From an uncultured Anaeroplasma sp. (GTDB taxonomy: Bacteria; Bacillota_I; Bacilli_A; Acholeplasmatales; Anaeroplasmataceae): a DNA stretch of 64,000 nt. Every line of letters begins with the position of its first letter. Positions within the stretch are counted from its first letter, which is position 1. Where the stretch lies: the NCBI GenBank assembly GCA_945919465.1, contig CAMEJG010000003.1:1-64000 (forward strand), read 5' to 3'. A program made the translations under genes and the position numbers. The notes under the pieces are model-generated. The model searched no databases. It worked only from the letters and a program-made list of their open reading frames with translations, and was not told the origin of the DNA. Shown here piece by piece: positions 33,603-44,994 of this stretch.

Positions 33603-34622
33603 TTATTTCTTATAGCCATTAGGGTTATTCTTTTGCCAATTCCAAGTATCTCTACACATATCCTCAAGACTTCTTTCAGTCTTCCATCCTAAAATCTCTA
33701 AGGCCTTATCTGAATTAGCATAGAATTCTGGTAAATCACCATCACGTCTTGGACCATATTCATACTTGATTTTAATATTATTTACCTTTTCAAAGGCATT
33801 AACTATTTCATTGACACTATAAGGAACACCAGTACCTAAATTAAATACCTCTACACCTTTATGCTCTAAAACATAATCTATAGCCTTAACATGACCTATT
33901 GCTAAATCAACAACATGAATATAATCTCTTCTACAAGTACCATCTAAAGTAGGATAATCATTTCCAAAAATAGTTAAATGATCTCTTCTTCCTACTGCTA
34001 CTTGTGAAATATATGGCATTAAATTATTAGGAATACCCTGAGGGTCTTCTCCAATTAATCCACTCTTATGAGCTCCAATAGGATTAAAATAACGCAATAA
34101 TACTACTGATAAATCCTTATTAGCTTTAGCTGAATCTTCAAGAATTTGTTCCATCATTACCTTTGTCCAGCCATAAGGATTAGTACAAGTGCCACGCTTC
34201 ATTGTTTCTAAATATGGAATAGGATTTTCAGCTCCATATACTGTAGCTGAAGAAGAGAAAATAATTGAATTAGTACCATATTCTCTCATACATTCTAATA
34301 AAGATAAAGTTGTATCAATATTATTTCTATAATATTCAATTGGTTTTGATACAGATTCTCCTACTGCCTTTAAACCTGCAAAATGAATAACTGCATCAAT
34401 ATTATTTTCTTCAAATATTTTAGATAATAATACCTTATCTTTAACATCAGCTTCATATGCGATAACTTTTTTTCCTGTAATTTTTTCAATTCTATTTATA
34501 GCCTCAGGACTACTATTAGAGTAATTATCTACAATTACAACATTATAACCAGAGTCAAGTAATTCTACTGCAGTATGTGAGCCTATATATCCAGCTCCAC
34601 CAGCTAAAAGTATAGTTTTCAT
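33603..34622 (-). CDS. galE: UDP-glucose 4-epimerase
   Basis: Interconverts UDP-glucose and UDP-galactose with tightly bound NAD. The 339-residue extended short-chain dehydrogenase has GGAGYIGSH near residue 8, SSSATVYG, and the catalytic YxxxK in NPYGWTK. HFAGLKAVGES and RYFNPIGAH are also typical. It is transcribed alone, so a role in cell envelope sugars is as likely as galactose use; no other gal genes are present. Confidence 0.95.
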   Translation of the reverse strand: MKTILLAGGAGYIGSHTAVELLDSGYNVVIVDNYSNSSPEAINRIEKITGKKVIAYEADVKDKVLLSKIFEENNIDAVIHFAGLKAVGESVSKPIEYYRNNIDTTLSLLECMREYGTNSIIFSSSATVYGAENPIPYLETMKRGTCTNPYGWTKVMMEQILEDSAKANKDLSVVLLRYFNPIGAHKSGLIGEDPQGIPNNLMPYISQVAVGRRDHLTIFGNDYPTLDGTCRRDYIHVVDLAIGHVKAIDYVLEHKGVEVFNLGTGVPYSVNEIVNAFEKVNNIKIKYEYGPRRDGDLPEFYANSDKALEILGWKTERSLEDMCRDTWNWQKNNPNGYKK

Positions 34623-34659
34623 ATTATTCCCCTTTTTTTAATAGTTTATTTCTACCTAA

Positions 34660-34688
34660 ATTTTACTATTTTTTTTTAATAAATACAA
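34660..34688 (-). promoter_or_regulatory. Promoter of galE
   Basis: TTGTAT (34683-34688) and TAAAAT (34660-34665) on the minus strand, 17 bases apart. Confidence 0.7.
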
Positions 34689-34703
34689 GTTGTTTTTATA
34701 AAA

Positions 34704-34726
34704 ATAAAGGCCCTGTAGGCCTTTAT
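34704..34726 (-). terminator. Terminator of the giant ABC transporter gene
   Basis: Nine-base arms ATAAAGGCC/GGCCTTTAT around a 5-base loop, followed by a T-rich stretch on the minus strand. Confidence 0.9.
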
Positions 34727-34729
34727 ATG

Positions 34730-37700
34730 CTATTCAGTTCTTAACGCAACAACTGGATCACGCTTAGCAGCAGCACGTGCAGGTACTAATCCTGATATTA
34801 GAGTTAATATTACACTTAATGATACCATAATTAATGCTTGATACCATGGAAGTGTCGCAATTGTATATACACCACTTAAGCTACCAACTACCATATTAAT
34901 TAATATTGATAATAAATAAGTTATACCAATACCTAATAATCCTGCTGCAGTACCAATAATAAATGTTTCTGCATTAAATAGATGAGATACATCCTTCTTT
35001 CTACCACCTAATGCTCTAATTACACCAATTTCTTTTGTTCTTTCAACAACTGAAACATAAGTAATTATTCCAATCATTACTGTAGAAACTACTAGTGATA
35101 ATGCTGTAAAGGAAATTAATGCTATAGTAATAATTTGAATTAAATTATTTACTAAGCCAATAATTAAACCTATAACATCACTATATTCCATCTTTAAGCT
35201 ATCATCATATTCTAATATAGATAAATCAGATAATTCATCTCCTATTATCTTATTATTTAATAATTCATTAATTGTAGCTGCAGAATCAGAATAATTAGGA
35301 ATTAATGCCTCAAGACTACCATCATCATTAATATAATATTTTTCAGCAACATAAGAAGAAATATTTTCAATTGATGATAATGAATTATTATCAATGAAAT
35401 CAGAAACATCAGTAGCATTTAGCATTCCTCTTCCTACTTTTTCATCAAATTCATAATCAACATAGAAATAGGTTTCTCCATTGTCTAATATGTCTCTATA
35501 ATAGAAATCAAATTTAGAATAATCCTTAAAGGTAATTGTTTGAGTATCTGTATCAATAATAAAATCATTTAAACCAATTTCCCCTATACTTTGAGTATCT
35601 AAATAAAAGCCCTTAGTATCAATTGTATAGGTTTTATTATTAAAATCAATAGTAGGATTTTTAGTTACATTTGCATATGAATATAATTTATCACTATCAT
35701 ATAATTTAGGAATATCATCTTCTTCTACTAATGTAGATTCAATCTTATATATTTTACCATCCTCTAATACATAAGTATCATCAGGATTTTTATGATAATA
35801 TTCTTCTGTAGTTAATACATACTCATCTTTATAGAATTTATTCTCTAATTCATCAAAACGATATTTATCATATCCATTTTGAGTAGCTACAAGATTTCCA
35901 TTATTATCTAATTTAATCTTATAATAGCTTTGGTTAGTAACCTTCATTACATATTCATAATCCCCATCACTATTTTTATATCTATAAAGATTATTTCCAG
36001 AATTAGGAACTAATTCCTTATTATTAAAATTAATATTAGTATTAGGGAATTCTTTTCCTAAAATAGTAAATTTTGCAAGACTATAGGCATTAATAGAGAT
36101 ATTATCACTTATTTGAATAGAATCCTCAATATAAAATGCATCTCCTAAGGAATCACTCATTTTTAAATAAAATCCATATTCATCATTATCATCCTTTTCA
36201 AGTCGATATTGATTACCTAAATAATCCTCTGCGTAGCCATCTGAATTCACTTTGACTTCAAAGAATTTTTTAGTTGCTGGATCTCTATAATAATACAGTG
36301 TAGTTTCTGTACCATCATCATTTTTTATCTTTCCAGTATAGAAGCCATTTTTATCAACCTTATATAAACCTGATGTTTGAGAGTCATTCCAAATATCTAA
36401 ATAATTAGTAAGCTTATCCTTTTGTTCAAAATTATTGCAATAAAAATAAATTGTAATTGGATATTCTGCTCCACCTAGGGCTTGAGTAGAATAAGATACA
36501 AATTCTTTTTTATTTGAAGCTCCAGTATCACTAGACATAAATTGAGCTATCATATCCATAATAGCACTAGATGCATTAGAATTTAAATATGCTTTTTCAC
36601 AACTTGTTTTAGAATTACCATCAAATTTGAATTTATATCCTAATTCAACATTATATAATCCATCATTAGCAATTGCAGATGATACTATTTCTGATTGATT
36701 AATACCCTTCTTTTTATTACCAAAGGTATAATCTCTCATATGATTAGATAATTCATTTGTATAGTATAAGCCTCCTGAGGTTAAACATCCATAAGATAGG
36801 CTTGATTTAAGCTTTAATACACATTTAACATTTAAATCAACTTTACCATCAACCTCACCAAAGGCATTTCTTTTATAATTATTCCATTTTTCATCAGTTT
36901 CATTTGCTAAAGAACCGTCTGAATATGCAGAAGCATAATATTTATCACCTAAATCATCATCTTGAGATTCACCTTTTGTATATACTGTATCATTAGGATA
37001 CCATGTAAATTCCTTAGCGCCTAACTCTTCATAGCTTATTGTTTCTGGTAGTTGTAAAATTGGGGAAGAATTATAATTTGAATCATTACCAATTTTATAA
37101 CAATAGTTTAAGAATACCTCTTGAGAAAAATAACCATATTCTGCAAGCTCTAGATCATTTAGTGTATTTGAATTTTTACTAGCTACAGCTATTAAGCTTT
37201 CTTTACTATTAATAACATCTTCAAAGGTATAACCATCCTCTAAATATAAAACATCATATTGATCAAGAATATATTTAGCATTTGAAGGAATTTCAGTCAT
37301 TACAGTAACAGAATTAATCATATTAGCATAATCTTTGAAATCCTTAACATTATTTAAAACTGACGCATAAGTAGCTTGAATAGCTGAAACACTCATTTTA
37401 TGAGAAATACCATCTGAGGTTCTAAAATCAGTATAAAGATTTGGAGCTATTTTATAGCCATATAAATATTGAATTAGCTCACATGCATCATCTGGCATAT
37501 CAGCCAAAAATTCCATATATTCTTTGCCTACTTTATTAGTTGCAGTAACTCCATTCATATTATATAGAGTTCTAACTAGTGATGAAATAAAAATACTAGA
37601 TGTATCATTAGTTGGATTTACATCCTCTTTATTATTTGTTAATCCTCCACCCATAATGGAAGAATAATCAAGACTTGATGAGGTAATATATACGGGATTT

Positions 37701-38656
37701 CCTGATAGCATATCATTTTCCATTTCAGATATATAGCCTTGTACTCCATTTGATACTGAAAGTACTGTAGATACTCCTACTATACCGATACAGCCAGCTA
37801 GTGCTACCATTAAAGTTCTTTTAAATTTTGCTTGAAGGTTTCTTGCAGAAAGCTTAAATGAAGTGAAGAAGCTCATTTTAGATTTTTCTTTTTTTATTCT
37901 TTTTACTGCTTCATCAGCATTACTGGCTTTTTCTTCTTTTTCTTTTAAATATTCAAGTTCTTTTTCCTCATCCTCTTCTGATAAAGGATTAGAATCCTCA
38001 ATAACATTACCATCAAGACATTTAACAATTCTTGTAGAATATTTATATGCTAAATCAGGATTATGAGTAACCATAATTACTAATCTTTCTTCAGCTATTT
38101 CTTTTATTAAATCCATTATTTGGATACTAGTTTCAGTATCAAGTGCACCGGTAGGTTCATCTGCAAGAAGTATTTCAGGATCATTTACTAAGGCACGTGC
38201 TATTGCAACTCTTTGACACTGACCACCTGATAATTGATTAGGCTTTTTATAATATTGTTTAGCTAATCCTACTCTATCAAGTGCATGCTTAGCTCTTGCT
38301 TGACGTTCAGCTTTAGATACTCCTGAAATAGTTAAGGCAAGTTCAACATTGCCTAAAACTGTTTGGTGAGGTATTAAATTATAGCTTTGAAAAATAAAAC
38401 CAATTCTATGATTACGATAAACATCCCAATCATGATCATTAAAGTTTTTTGTGCTTTTTCCATTAATTACTAAGTCACCATCAGTATAATGGTCTAAGCC
38501 TCCAATGATATTTAATAATGTAGTTTTACCACAGCCAGAAGGTCCTAATATAGAGACAAATTCATTCTTTCTAAAGCATAAATTGATTCCCTTTAAAGCC
38601 TCTACTGTCATATCAGCAACATAATAATTCTTTTTTATGTTTTTTAATTTTAACAT
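34730..38656 (-). CDS. Fused ABC ATPase and FtsX-type permease with a very large extracellular region
   Basis: A single protein of 1308 residues, from ATG 38656 with GAGGTGA upstream. Residues 1-225 are a LolD/MacB-type ATPase: Walker A GPSGCGKT (38-45), signature LSGGQ (142-146), Walker B LLADEPTG and His198. A charged linker rich in Glu and Lys (about 225-262) leads to the first membrane helix (about 281-301). Roughly 800 residues of extracellular sequence follow, then three C-terminal helices containing the FtsX/MacB-like VVERTKEIGVIRALGGRKKDV. Tyr- and Asp-rich stretches such as YRYKNSDGDYEY recur in the outer part and suggest repeated beta units. MacB-like proteins couple ATP use to work outside the membrane rather than transport through it; peptide export or envelope work is plausible. 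Confidence 0.85.
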   Translation of the reverse strand: MLKLKNIKKNYYVADMTVEALKGINLCFRKNEFVSILGPSGCGKTTLLNIIGGLDHYTDGDLVINGKSTKNFNDHDWDVYRNHRIGFIFQSYNLIPHQTVLGNVELALTISGVSKAERQARAKHALDRVGLAKQYYKKPNQLSGGQCQRVAIARALVNDPEILLADEPTGALDTETSIQIMDLIKEIAEERLVIMVTHNPDLAYKYSTRIVKCLDGNVIEDSNPLSEEDEEKELEYLKEKEEKASNADEAVKRIKKEKSKMSFFTSFKLSARNLQAKFKRTLMVALAGCIGIVGVSTVLSVSNGVQGYISEMENDMLSGNPVYITSSSLDYSSIMGGGLTNNKEDVNPTNDTSSIFISSLVRTLYNMNGVTATNKVGKEYMEFLADMPDDACELIQYLYGYKIAPNLYTDFRTSDGISHKMSVSAIQATYASVLNNVKDFKDYANMINSVTVMTEIPSNAKYILDQYDVLYLEDGYTFEDVINSKESLIAVASKNSNTLNDLELAEYGYFSQEVFLNYCYKIGNDSNYNSSPILQLPETISYEELGAKEFTWYPNDTVYTKGESQDDDLGDKYYASAYSDGSLANETDEKWNNYKRNAFGEVDGKVDLNVKCVLKLKSSLSYGCLTSGGLYYTNELSNHMRDYTFGNKKKGINQSEIVSSAIANDGLYNVELGYKFKFDGNSKTSCEKAYLNSNASSAIMDMIAQFMSSDTGASNKKEFVSYSTQALGGAEYPITIYFYCNNFEQKDKLTNYLDIWNDSQTSGLYKVDKNGFYTGKIKNDDGTETTLYYYRDPATKKFFEVKVNSDGYAEDYLGNQYRLEKDDNDEYGFYLKMSDSLGDAFYIEDSIQISDNISINAYSLAKFTILGKEFPNTNINFNNKELVPNSGNNLYRYKNSDGDYEYVMKVTNQSYYKIKLDNNGNLVATQNGYDKYRFDELENKFYKDEYVLTTEEYYHKNPDDTYVLEDGKIYKIESTLVEEDDIPKLYDSDKLYSYANVTKNPTIDFNNKTYTIDTKGFYLDTQSIGEIGLNDFIIDTDTQTITFKDYSKFDFYYRDILDNGETYFYVDYEFDEKVGRGMLNATDVSDFIDNNSLSSIENISSYVAEKYYINDDGSLEALIPNYSDSAATINELLNNKIIGDELSDLSILEYDDSLKMEYSDVIGLIIGLVNNLIQIITIALISFTALSLVVSTVMIGIITYVSVVERTKEIGVIRALGGRKKDVSHLFNAETFIIGTAAGLLGIGITYLLSILINMVVGSLSGVYTIATLPWYQALIMVSLSVILTLISGLVPARAAAKRDPVVALRTE

Positions 38657-38680
38657 GTACGTCACCTCACGTCCTCATTA

Positions 38681-38708
38681 ATTATACAATTTTATTATAA
38701 ATATTCAA
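38681..38708 (-). promoter_or_regulatory. Promoter of the giant ABC transporter gene
   Basis: TTGAAT (38703-38708) and TATAAT (38681-38686) on the minus strand, 16 bases apart. Confidence 0.75.
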
Positions 38709-38812
38709 ATGATATTTTATGTGAAATTATGTAATTTGTATTAATATAATTTTTGTATTTTATATTTTAAAACTATTATATTCATAAATTAAAATAATTT
38801 ATAATTTAAAAT

Positions 38813-38837
38813 AAAAAAAGAGCGAAATAAATCGCTC
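38813..38837 (-). terminator. Terminator of the pyr operon
   Basis: GAGCGA/TCGCTC stem (38832-38837 with 38820-38825) followed by seven T on the minus strand, six bases past the pyrE stop. Confidence 0.85.
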
Positions 38838-38843
38838 GAAATA

Positions 38844-39488
38844 TTATTCCATCCAAGATGGATCATTAGGATTCTTTTGAAATTTTAAAACCTTTTTTAT
38901 ATCTCTTTCACTAATATAATTTTCCTCTGCTGCAACCTGAACTAAGGTTTCAAAATTAGATAAAGAATGATTAATAACATTAGCATCAGCTAGTTTCTTA
39001 ATTCCCTTTTCTAAACCATAAGTAAATATTGAAGCAATACCTAAAACATTGCATCCGGCTTCTCTTAAAACCTCTACAACCTCAATTGAAGAGCCTGCAG
39101 TAGAAATCAAATCCTCAATAACTACAACATCCTGTCCTTCTGGTACTACACCCTCAATTTGATTTCCTCTACCGTGATCCTTTGCGCCACCACGAACATA
39201 GCCCATTGGCATATCTAGAATTTCAGATACATAAGCAGCATGGGCAATTCCTGCTGTTGATGTACCCATAACTACCTTACAGGTAGGATAATAGGTTTTA
39301 ATAATCTCTGCAAGACCATTTTCAACAACTCTTCTTACTGAAGGATAAGATAAAGTTAATCTATTATCACAATAAATTGGTGATTTAATACCTGATGCCC
39401 AAGTAAATGGATCATTTGGCTTTAAAAATACTGCTTTAATTTTTAATAGGTTTTTTGCAACCTCTACTGCTAATTGATTCTTTTCCAT
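38844..39488 (-). CDS. pyrE: Orotate phosphoribosyltransferase
   Basis: Adds ribose 5-phosphate from PRPP to orotate to give OMP. The 214-residue protein has the PRPP-binding motif [14 protein letters not shown] and the lysine-rich KDHGRG loop in the [10 protein letters not shown] stretch. It is the last gene of the operon, starting one base after pyrF. Confidence 0.95.
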   Translation of the reverse strand: MEKNQLAVEVAKNLLKIKAVFLKPNDPFTWASGIKSPIYCDNRLTLSYPSVRRVVENGLAEIIKTYYPTCKVVMGTSTAGIAHAAYVSEILDMPMGYVRGGAKDHGRGNQIEGVVPEGQDVVVIEDLISTAGSSIEVVEVLREAGCNVLGIASIFTYGLEKGIKKLADANVINHSLSNFETLVQVAAEENYISERDIKKVLKFQKNPNDPSWME

Positions 39489-39489
39489 A

Positions 39490-40176
39490 TTAACAAAACT
39501 CCTTTACACATCTTAAATATGCCTCAAGTGGATTACTTGATGCAGTAATACTTCTTCCTACAACAATATAGGTTGAACCTAATTCCTTAGCATAGCTAGG
39601 AGTAGCCACTCTCTTTTGATCATTTACTGAATCATCCTGAAAACGAATACCAGGTGTAACTGAAATTAAGCCTAATTCTTTGATAATTGGTGCTTCAAGT
39701 GCTGAACATACAACTCCATCTAATCCTGCAGTTTTTGCATTTAAGGCATAAGTTTTTACAACATCAGCTAAAGGAGCTTTAATTAAAAGCTCATTTTCTA
39801 ATACATCTTGAGAAATTGAGGTTAATTGAGTTACCGCAATTAGCTTAGTATTTTTTCCACCCTCAACACTATCAAGTCCACGTCTTGCAGCCTTCATCAT
39901 TTCAATACCACCAGCAGCGTGTACATTTGTAATATCAACACCTAATGATGCAATATTTCTCATAGCCTTTTCTACTGTATTTGGAATATCATGAAGCTTC
40001 AAATCTAAGAATATTTTAAATCCCTTTTCCTTAAGCTCTCTAACAAGACTAGGTCCTTCCTTATAGAAAATCTCCATACCAATCTTTAAATATGGACTAT
40101 AACCATCAAATGGCTTTAAAAATTCAATTAAATCCTCACGATTCTTAAAATCGCATGCAATAATAACATCTCTCAT
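39490..40176 (-). CDS. pyrF: Orotidine 5'-phosphate decarboxylase
   Basis: Converts OMP to UMP. The 228-residue TIM barrel has the catalytic [10 protein letters not shown] and the phosphate-binding TPGIRFQ and VVGRSIT stretches. Two bases separate it from pyrD. Confidence 0.95.
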   Translation of the reverse strand: MRDVIIACDFKNREDLIEFLKPFDGYSPYLKIGMEIFYKEGPSLVRELKEKGFKIFLDLKLHDIPNTVEKAMRNIASLGVDITNVHAAGGIEMMKAARRGLDSVEGGKNTKLIAVTQLTSISQDVLENELLIKAPLADVVKTYALNAKTAGLDGVVCSALEAPIIKELGLISVTPGIRFQDDSVNDQKRVATPSYAKELGSTYIVVGRSITASSNPLEAYLRCVKEFC

Positions 40177-40178
40177 TT

Positions 40179-41087
40179 TTACTTTGCCCTTCCTATAATA
40201 TCTTCTAAATTTTCAATACCTAATTCTTCCATTACTACTGGTAATTCTTCTATTATGTTTTTACAAGCTAATGGTTCAACTAAATTTAAAGCTCCAACCA
40301 TAACAAGGCTCGCACCAGCATACATCATTTCAATTACATCATAAGCATTTGAAATACCACCCATTCCAATAACAGGAATATTTACTGCATGAGATACTTC
40401 ATATACCATTCTTAAGGCAACTGGAAAAATACCAGGTCCACTATAGCCACCCTTTTTAACAGAAATAATAGGCTGACCAGTTTTTAAATTAATTCTCATT
40501 CCAACTAAAGTATTAATTAAGCTTATTGCATCAGCACCAGCTGCCTCAACTGCCTTTGCCATAGCTACAATATCAGTAACATTAGGTGAAAGCTTAACAA
40601 TAATTGGTTTAGTAGCTACTTTTTTAACCTCACGAACTAAATTAGCTGCTACCTCTTCATTAACACCAAATGCCATACCGCCTCCAGTAACATTAGGACA
40701 GCTAATATTTAATTCTACTGCAACAACCTCATCTACATCATTAAATTTTCTTACTGTTTCAACATAATCAGTAATACTATGGCCACCTACATTCGCAATA
40801 ACCTTATCACTAAATACCTTTTTTAGCTTAGGTATTTCTTCATTAATAACATTATCAACCCCTGGGTTTTGAAGTCCAATTGAGTTAATTAATCCAGAAG
40901 GACATTCAGCTATACGTGGCAAAGGATTACCATATCTAGGCTTTAAGGTAGTACCCTTTAAGGAAATACTACCTAAAATATTAATATCATAAATTTCACT
41001 GAATTCATATCCAAAGCCAAAGGTACCAGATGCAGGAATAACTGGATTTTTGAAGGTATGATTTAAAAAATTAATCTTAGTATTCAT
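40179..41087 (-). CDS. pyrD: Dihydroorotate dehydrogenase B, catalytic subunit
   Basis: The FMN subunit (PyrDB) of the NAD-linked heterotetrameric dehydrogenase that oxidises dihydroorotate to orotate. The 302-residue barrel shows PASGTFGFG, NSIGLQNPG, the active-site cysteine in NISCPNV and IPVIGMGGI. Its partner PyrK is encoded directly upstream with a one-base overlap, which confirms the class 1B type. Confidence 0.95.
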   Translation of the reverse strand: MNTKINFLNHTFKNPVIPASGTFGFGYEFSEIYDINILGSISLKGTTLKPRYGNPLPRIAECPSGLINSIGLQNPGVDNVINEEIPKLKKVFSDKVIANVGGHSITDYVETVRKFNDVDEVVAVELNISCPNVTGGGMAFGVNEEVAANLVREVKKVATKPIIVKLSPNVTDIVAMAKAVEAAGADAISLINTLVGMRINLKTGQPIISVKKGGYSGPGIFPVALRMVYEVSHAVNIPVIGMGGISNAYDVIEMMYAGASLVMVGALNLVEPLACKNIIEELPVVMEELGIENLEDIIGRAK

Positions 41088-41815
41088 TAAAATATTACCT
41101 CCCTAGCATCAAATACAGGTCCTTCCTTACAAACACGTTTAGGTCCATTTGTAGTTTCAATAGAACACCCCATACAAGCACCAAAGCCACAGCCCATTCT
41201 AGCCTCAAGTGATAAACAACCATTTTTATAGTTTTTAGCTAAAGCCTCAAGCATTCTATAAGGTCCACATGAATAATAGTATTCAATTTCAATATTATTA
41301 GCCTTTATACAATCAATTGCATTTCCATGATAACCAAAAGAACCATCATCAGTACATAAATATAAGTTTGTAAGCTCCTCTAAAACTTCAATTAATACTA
41401 AATCATCCTTACTTCTAGCGCCATATACTAAATTAGGTCTAATACCTAATTCATTATATTTTTTGGCAAGATTGATCATAGGAGCAATTCCAATACCACC
41501 TGCAATTAGTGTTGGAGTAATATCTTTTTTAATATCAAAGCCATTACCAAGTCCTACTAGAACATCAAGCTTCATTCCAGGAGTAAAGTTTGTCATATCC
41601 TTAGTTCCTAATCCTAAAACCTTATATAAAATATCAACATGATTTTCTGAATAATCACATACAGATATTGGTCTTCTTAAATATTTATTAGGTAGCTTAA
41701 TATTAATAAATTCACCAGAATTCTTTATTTCACTACAATCTCCTACTAATCTCATTAAGAATATATCCTTAGAAACTAAAACATTAGACTTTATTTCTAA
41801 AATTACGTTCTTCAT
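41087..41815 (-). CDS. pyrK: Dihydroorotate dehydrogenase B, electron transfer subunit
   Basis: Carries FAD and a 2Fe-2S cluster and passes electrons from PyrD to NAD. The FAD motif RRPISVCD near residue 48, the NAD-binding GGIGIAPM, and the C-terminal cysteines in MGCGFGACMGC plus a later Cys mark the family. The length is 242 residues. It lies between carB and pyrD with 2-base and overlapping junctions. Confidence 0.94.
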   Translation of the reverse strand: MKNVILEIKSNVLVSKDIFLMRLVGDCSEIKNSGEFINIKLPNKYLRRPISVCDYSENHVDILYKVLGLGTKDMTNFTPGMKLDVLVGLGNGFDIKKDITPTLIAGGIGIAPMINLAKKYNELGIRPNLVYGARSKDDLVLIEVLEELTNLYLCTDDGSFGYHGNAIDCIKANNIEIEYYYSCGPYRMLEALAKNYKNGCLSLEARMGCGFGACMGCSIETTNGPKRVCKEGPVFDAREVIF

Positions 41816-41817
41816 AA

Positions 41818-44800
41818 TTACTCCTTATCAATTACAGAAATTCCCATAGTAATCTCTTCTAATACATCAAGTAAAACCTTAACAGTATCTAAGCAAGTAA
41901 ATACAGCTACATTATTATCAATAGCGGCACGGCGAATAATCTTTCCATCATTGTTAGGATTTACACCCTCACTAATCGTATTAATAACATAAGTAACATA
42001 ACCCTTTTTAATTGAATCAAGAATTTCCTCACTACCTTGAGATATTTTCTTTTTAATTCTTGTCTTTATACCATGCTGCTTAAGGAATTTAGCAGTACCA
42101 GAGGTAGCCTCAATATTAAATCCTAAATTATAGAATCTCTTAATTAAAGGTAATGCAGCTTCTTTATCCATATCTGATAATGTCGCAAGAATAGTACCAT
42201 AATTTGCAACACGAGTACCACTAGCCTTTAATGATTTATATAAAGCTCTATTTAATGAATAATCATAACCAATAGATTCACCTGTAGATTTCATTTCAGG
42301 TGATAAAACAACATCAAGTCCTGATAATTTTGTAAATGAGAAGGTAGGAGATTTAACATACCATCTCTTACGCTTTTTAGCAAGACCTACATATCCTAAA
42401 TCCTTAAGCTTAGCCCCAAGCATAACCTTTGTCGCAATATTCGCAATAGGAATACCTGTAGATTTTGCAAGGAATGGTACAGTACGACTTGAACGAGGAT
42501 TAACCTCAATAATAGATACCTCATTATTCTTATCTACAATAAACTGAATATTAAATAAACCAATCATATTTAATTTAATACCAATTCTTGTTGTATAATC
42601 GACAATAACCTTTTGAACCTCATCACTTAATGAATATGGAGGATATACTGACATACTATCGCCACTATGAACACCTGTTCTTTCAATATGCTCCATTATA
42701 CCAGGAATGAATACATCAGTTCCATCTGAAATAGCGTCAACCTCACATTCCTGACCTGATACATATTTATCAACTAAAATTGGATGTTCATTATCAAAGG
42801 CTACAGCCTCACTCACCTTTTCTACTAATACAGTCTCATCATGAACAATATGCATCATTCTTCCACCTAAAACAAAGGATGGACGAACTAATACTGGATA
42901 TCCAATTGTATTAGCAGCATTAACTGCCTCTTCTACTGAATAAACACCAAAGCCCTTTGGCATAGGAATACCTAATTCCACCATTGCTTCTTCAAATAAC
43001 GCTCTATCCTCAGCAGTATCAATTGCCAAAGCACTAGAACCAAATATTTTAACTCCAGCCTTATCAAGCTTAGAAGCTAGATTAATTGCAGTTTGACCAC
43101 CTAAGGCTACAATTACTCCATCAGGCTTCTCAAAATCAATAATATTCATTACATCCTCAAATGTTAATGGTTCAAAATATAGCTTATCTGATACTGTATA
43201 ATCGGTAGATACAGTTTCTGGATTATTATTAATAATTATAGCCTCATAGCCTGCCTCTTGAATACCCCAAATCGCATGAACAGTCGTATAATCAAATTCT
43301 ACACCCTGACCAATTCTAATAGGACCAGAGCCTAATACTACAATCTTCTTCTTATCACTTCTTATTGATTCATTTTCCTCTTCATAAGTTGAATAAAAAT
43401 ATGGAATATAGCTTGAGAATTCAGATGCACAGGTATCAATCATCTTATATACTGGATAAATATTATTATTTTTTCTTAAATTATAAATTTCAACATAACT
43501 TGAATTCCAAATTTTTGCTAAATAAGAATCTGCAAAGCCATATCTTTTTGCTAATCTAAGAGTTTCTAAATCCATAGGTTTAGCCTTAATTATTTCTTCA
43601 AGCTCAATAATATGAGCATATTTTTCTAAGAAGAATCTGTCAATCTTAGTCAAAAAATATAATTCATCAATAGTAACACCCTTACGTAGAGCCTCACCTA
43701 TTGCATAAATTCTTTCATCAGTATGTAATGAAATAAATTTCATCAAGTCCATTTCATTCATATTTTTTAAAGAATCAAGCTCGATATGATCAACCTTATT
43801 TTCTAAAGATCTAATAGCCTTAAGTAACGATTCTTCAATAGTTCTACCTATTGCCATTACCTCACCTGTAGCCTTCATTTGAGTTGAAAGACTACGATTA
43901 GCAGTTGCAAATTTATCAAATGGGAATCTAGGAATCTTTGTAACAACATAATCTAGGGTTGGCTCAAAGGATGCTAAAGTATTAGCAATCTTAATCTCAT
44001 CAAGTCTCAAACCACAAGCAATTTTAGCAGAAACTCTCGCAATAGGGTAACCTGATGCCTTTGATGCTAAGGCTGAGGAACGAGAAACACGAGGGTTTAC
44101 CTCAATTACATAATATTTAAATGAATATGGGTCAAGTGAGAATTGAACATTACAACCACCCTCAATTCCTAAAGCACGAATAATCTTTAATGCTGAATTT
44201 CTTAGCATTTGATATTCCTTATTAGTTAAGGTTTGACTTGGTGCTACTACAATGGAATCTCCTGTATGAATACCAACAGGATCAACATTTTCCATATTAC
44301 ATACTACAATTGCAGTATCATTTTTATCTCTTAATACCTCATACTCTATTTCTTTAAAGCCCTTAATAGATTTTTCAACTAATACCTGAGATACAGGAGA
44401 TAATTTTAAAGCATTTTTAGCTAAAGGAATTAATGCCTCTTCATTATCAGCGAATCCTCCACCTGTACCTCCTAAGGTAAATGCAGGTCTTAAAATTACT
44501 GGATATCCTACCTTTAAGGCAGCATCCTTAACCTCATCTAAAGTAGTTGCTGTAATAGATTCAAGAATAGGCTCATTTATTTCTAAGCATAGCTCTTTAA
44601 ATAATTCTCTATCCTCAGCACGCTCAATAGCTCTACTAGAAGTACCTAGTAATTCAACCTGACATTCATCTAAAATTCCCTTTTTAGCTAATTGCATACC
44701 TAAATTTAGGCCTGTTTGACCACCAATTGAACAAATCAATCCATCAGGACGCTCAAAACGAATAATCTTAGCTACATTCTCTAAGTCAAGTGGTTCCATA

Positions 44801-44994
44801 TAAACCTTATCAGCAATTTTAGTATCAGTCATTATAGTTGCAGGATTAGAGTTAACTAAAATAACCTCATATCCTTCTTCCTTCAAAGCAAGACAGGCTT
44901 GAGTACCAGCATAATCGAATTCTGCTCCCTGTCCAATAACAATAGGACCTGAACCAATCACCATAATTTTTTTAATATCTGTTCGTTTTGGCAT
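41818..44994 (-). CDS. carB: Carbamoyl phosphate synthase, large subunit
   Basis: Makes carbamoyl phosphate from ammonia (delivered by CarA), bicarbonate and two ATP. The 1058-residue protein has two homologous ATP-grasp halves (about 1-550 and 550-930), each starting with a GSGPIxIGQG motif, and a C-terminal regulatory MGS-like domain. The start is ATG 44994, eight bases after GGAGG. It overlaps carA by 23 bases. Confidence 0.96.
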   Translation of the reverse strand: MPKRTDIKKIMVIGSGPIVIGQGAEFDYAGTQACLALKEEGYEVILVNSNPATIMTDTKIADKVYMEPLDLENVAKIIRFERPDGLICSIGGQTGLNLGMQLAKKGILDECQVELLGTSSRAIERAEDRELFKELCLEINEPILESITATTLDEVKDAALKVGYPVILRPAFTLGGTGGGFADNEEALIPLAKNALKLSPVSQVLVEKSIKGFKEIEYEVLRDKNDTAIVVCNMENVDPVGIHTGDSIVVAPSQTLTNKEYQMLRNSALKIIRALGIEGGCNVQFSLDPYSFKYYVIEVNPRVSRSSALASKASGYPIARVSAKIACGLRLDEIKIANTLASFEPTLDYVVTKIPRFPFDKFATANRSLSTQMKATGEVMAIGRTIEESLLKAIRSLENKVDHIELDSLKNMNEMDLMKFISLHTDERIYAIGEALRKGVTIDELYFLTKIDRFFLEKYAHIIELEEIIKAKPMDLETLRLAKRYGFADSYLAKIWNSSYVEIYNLRKNNNIYPVYKMIDTCASEFSSYIPYFYSTYEEENESIRSDKKKIVVLGSGPIRIGQGVEFDYTTVHAIWGIQEAGYEAIIINNNPETVSTDYTVSDKLYFEPLTFEDVMNIIDFEKPDGVIVALGGQTAINLASKLDKAGVKIFGSSALAIDTAEDRALFEEAMVELGIPMPKGFGVYSVEEAVNAANTIGYPVLVRPSFVLGGRMMHIVHDETVLVEKVSEAVAFDNEHPILVDKYVSGQECEVDAISDGTDVFIPGIMEHIERTGVHSGDSMSVYPPYSLSDEVQKVIVDYTTRIGIKLNMIGLFNIQFIVDKNNEVSIIEVNPRSSRTVPFLAKSTGIPIANIATKVMLGAKLKDLGYVGLAKKRKRWYVKSPTFSFTKLSGLDVVLSPEMKSTGESIGYDYSLNRALYKSLKASGTRVANYGTILATLSDMDKEAALPLIKRFYNLGFNIEATSGTAKFLKQHGIKTRIKKKISQGSEEILDSIKKGYVTYVINTISEGVNPNNDGKIIRRAAIDNNVAVFTCLDTVKVLLDVLEEITMGISVIDKE

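Noticed and set aside
37863-38066. Ser/Leu/Phe-rich open frame on the plus strand
   Set aside because: It is the antisense of the Glu/Lys-rich linker of the ABC protein and has no ribosome site.
43365-43559. Plus-strand frame inside carB
   Set aside because: Antisense shadow without a ribosome site or recognisable content.
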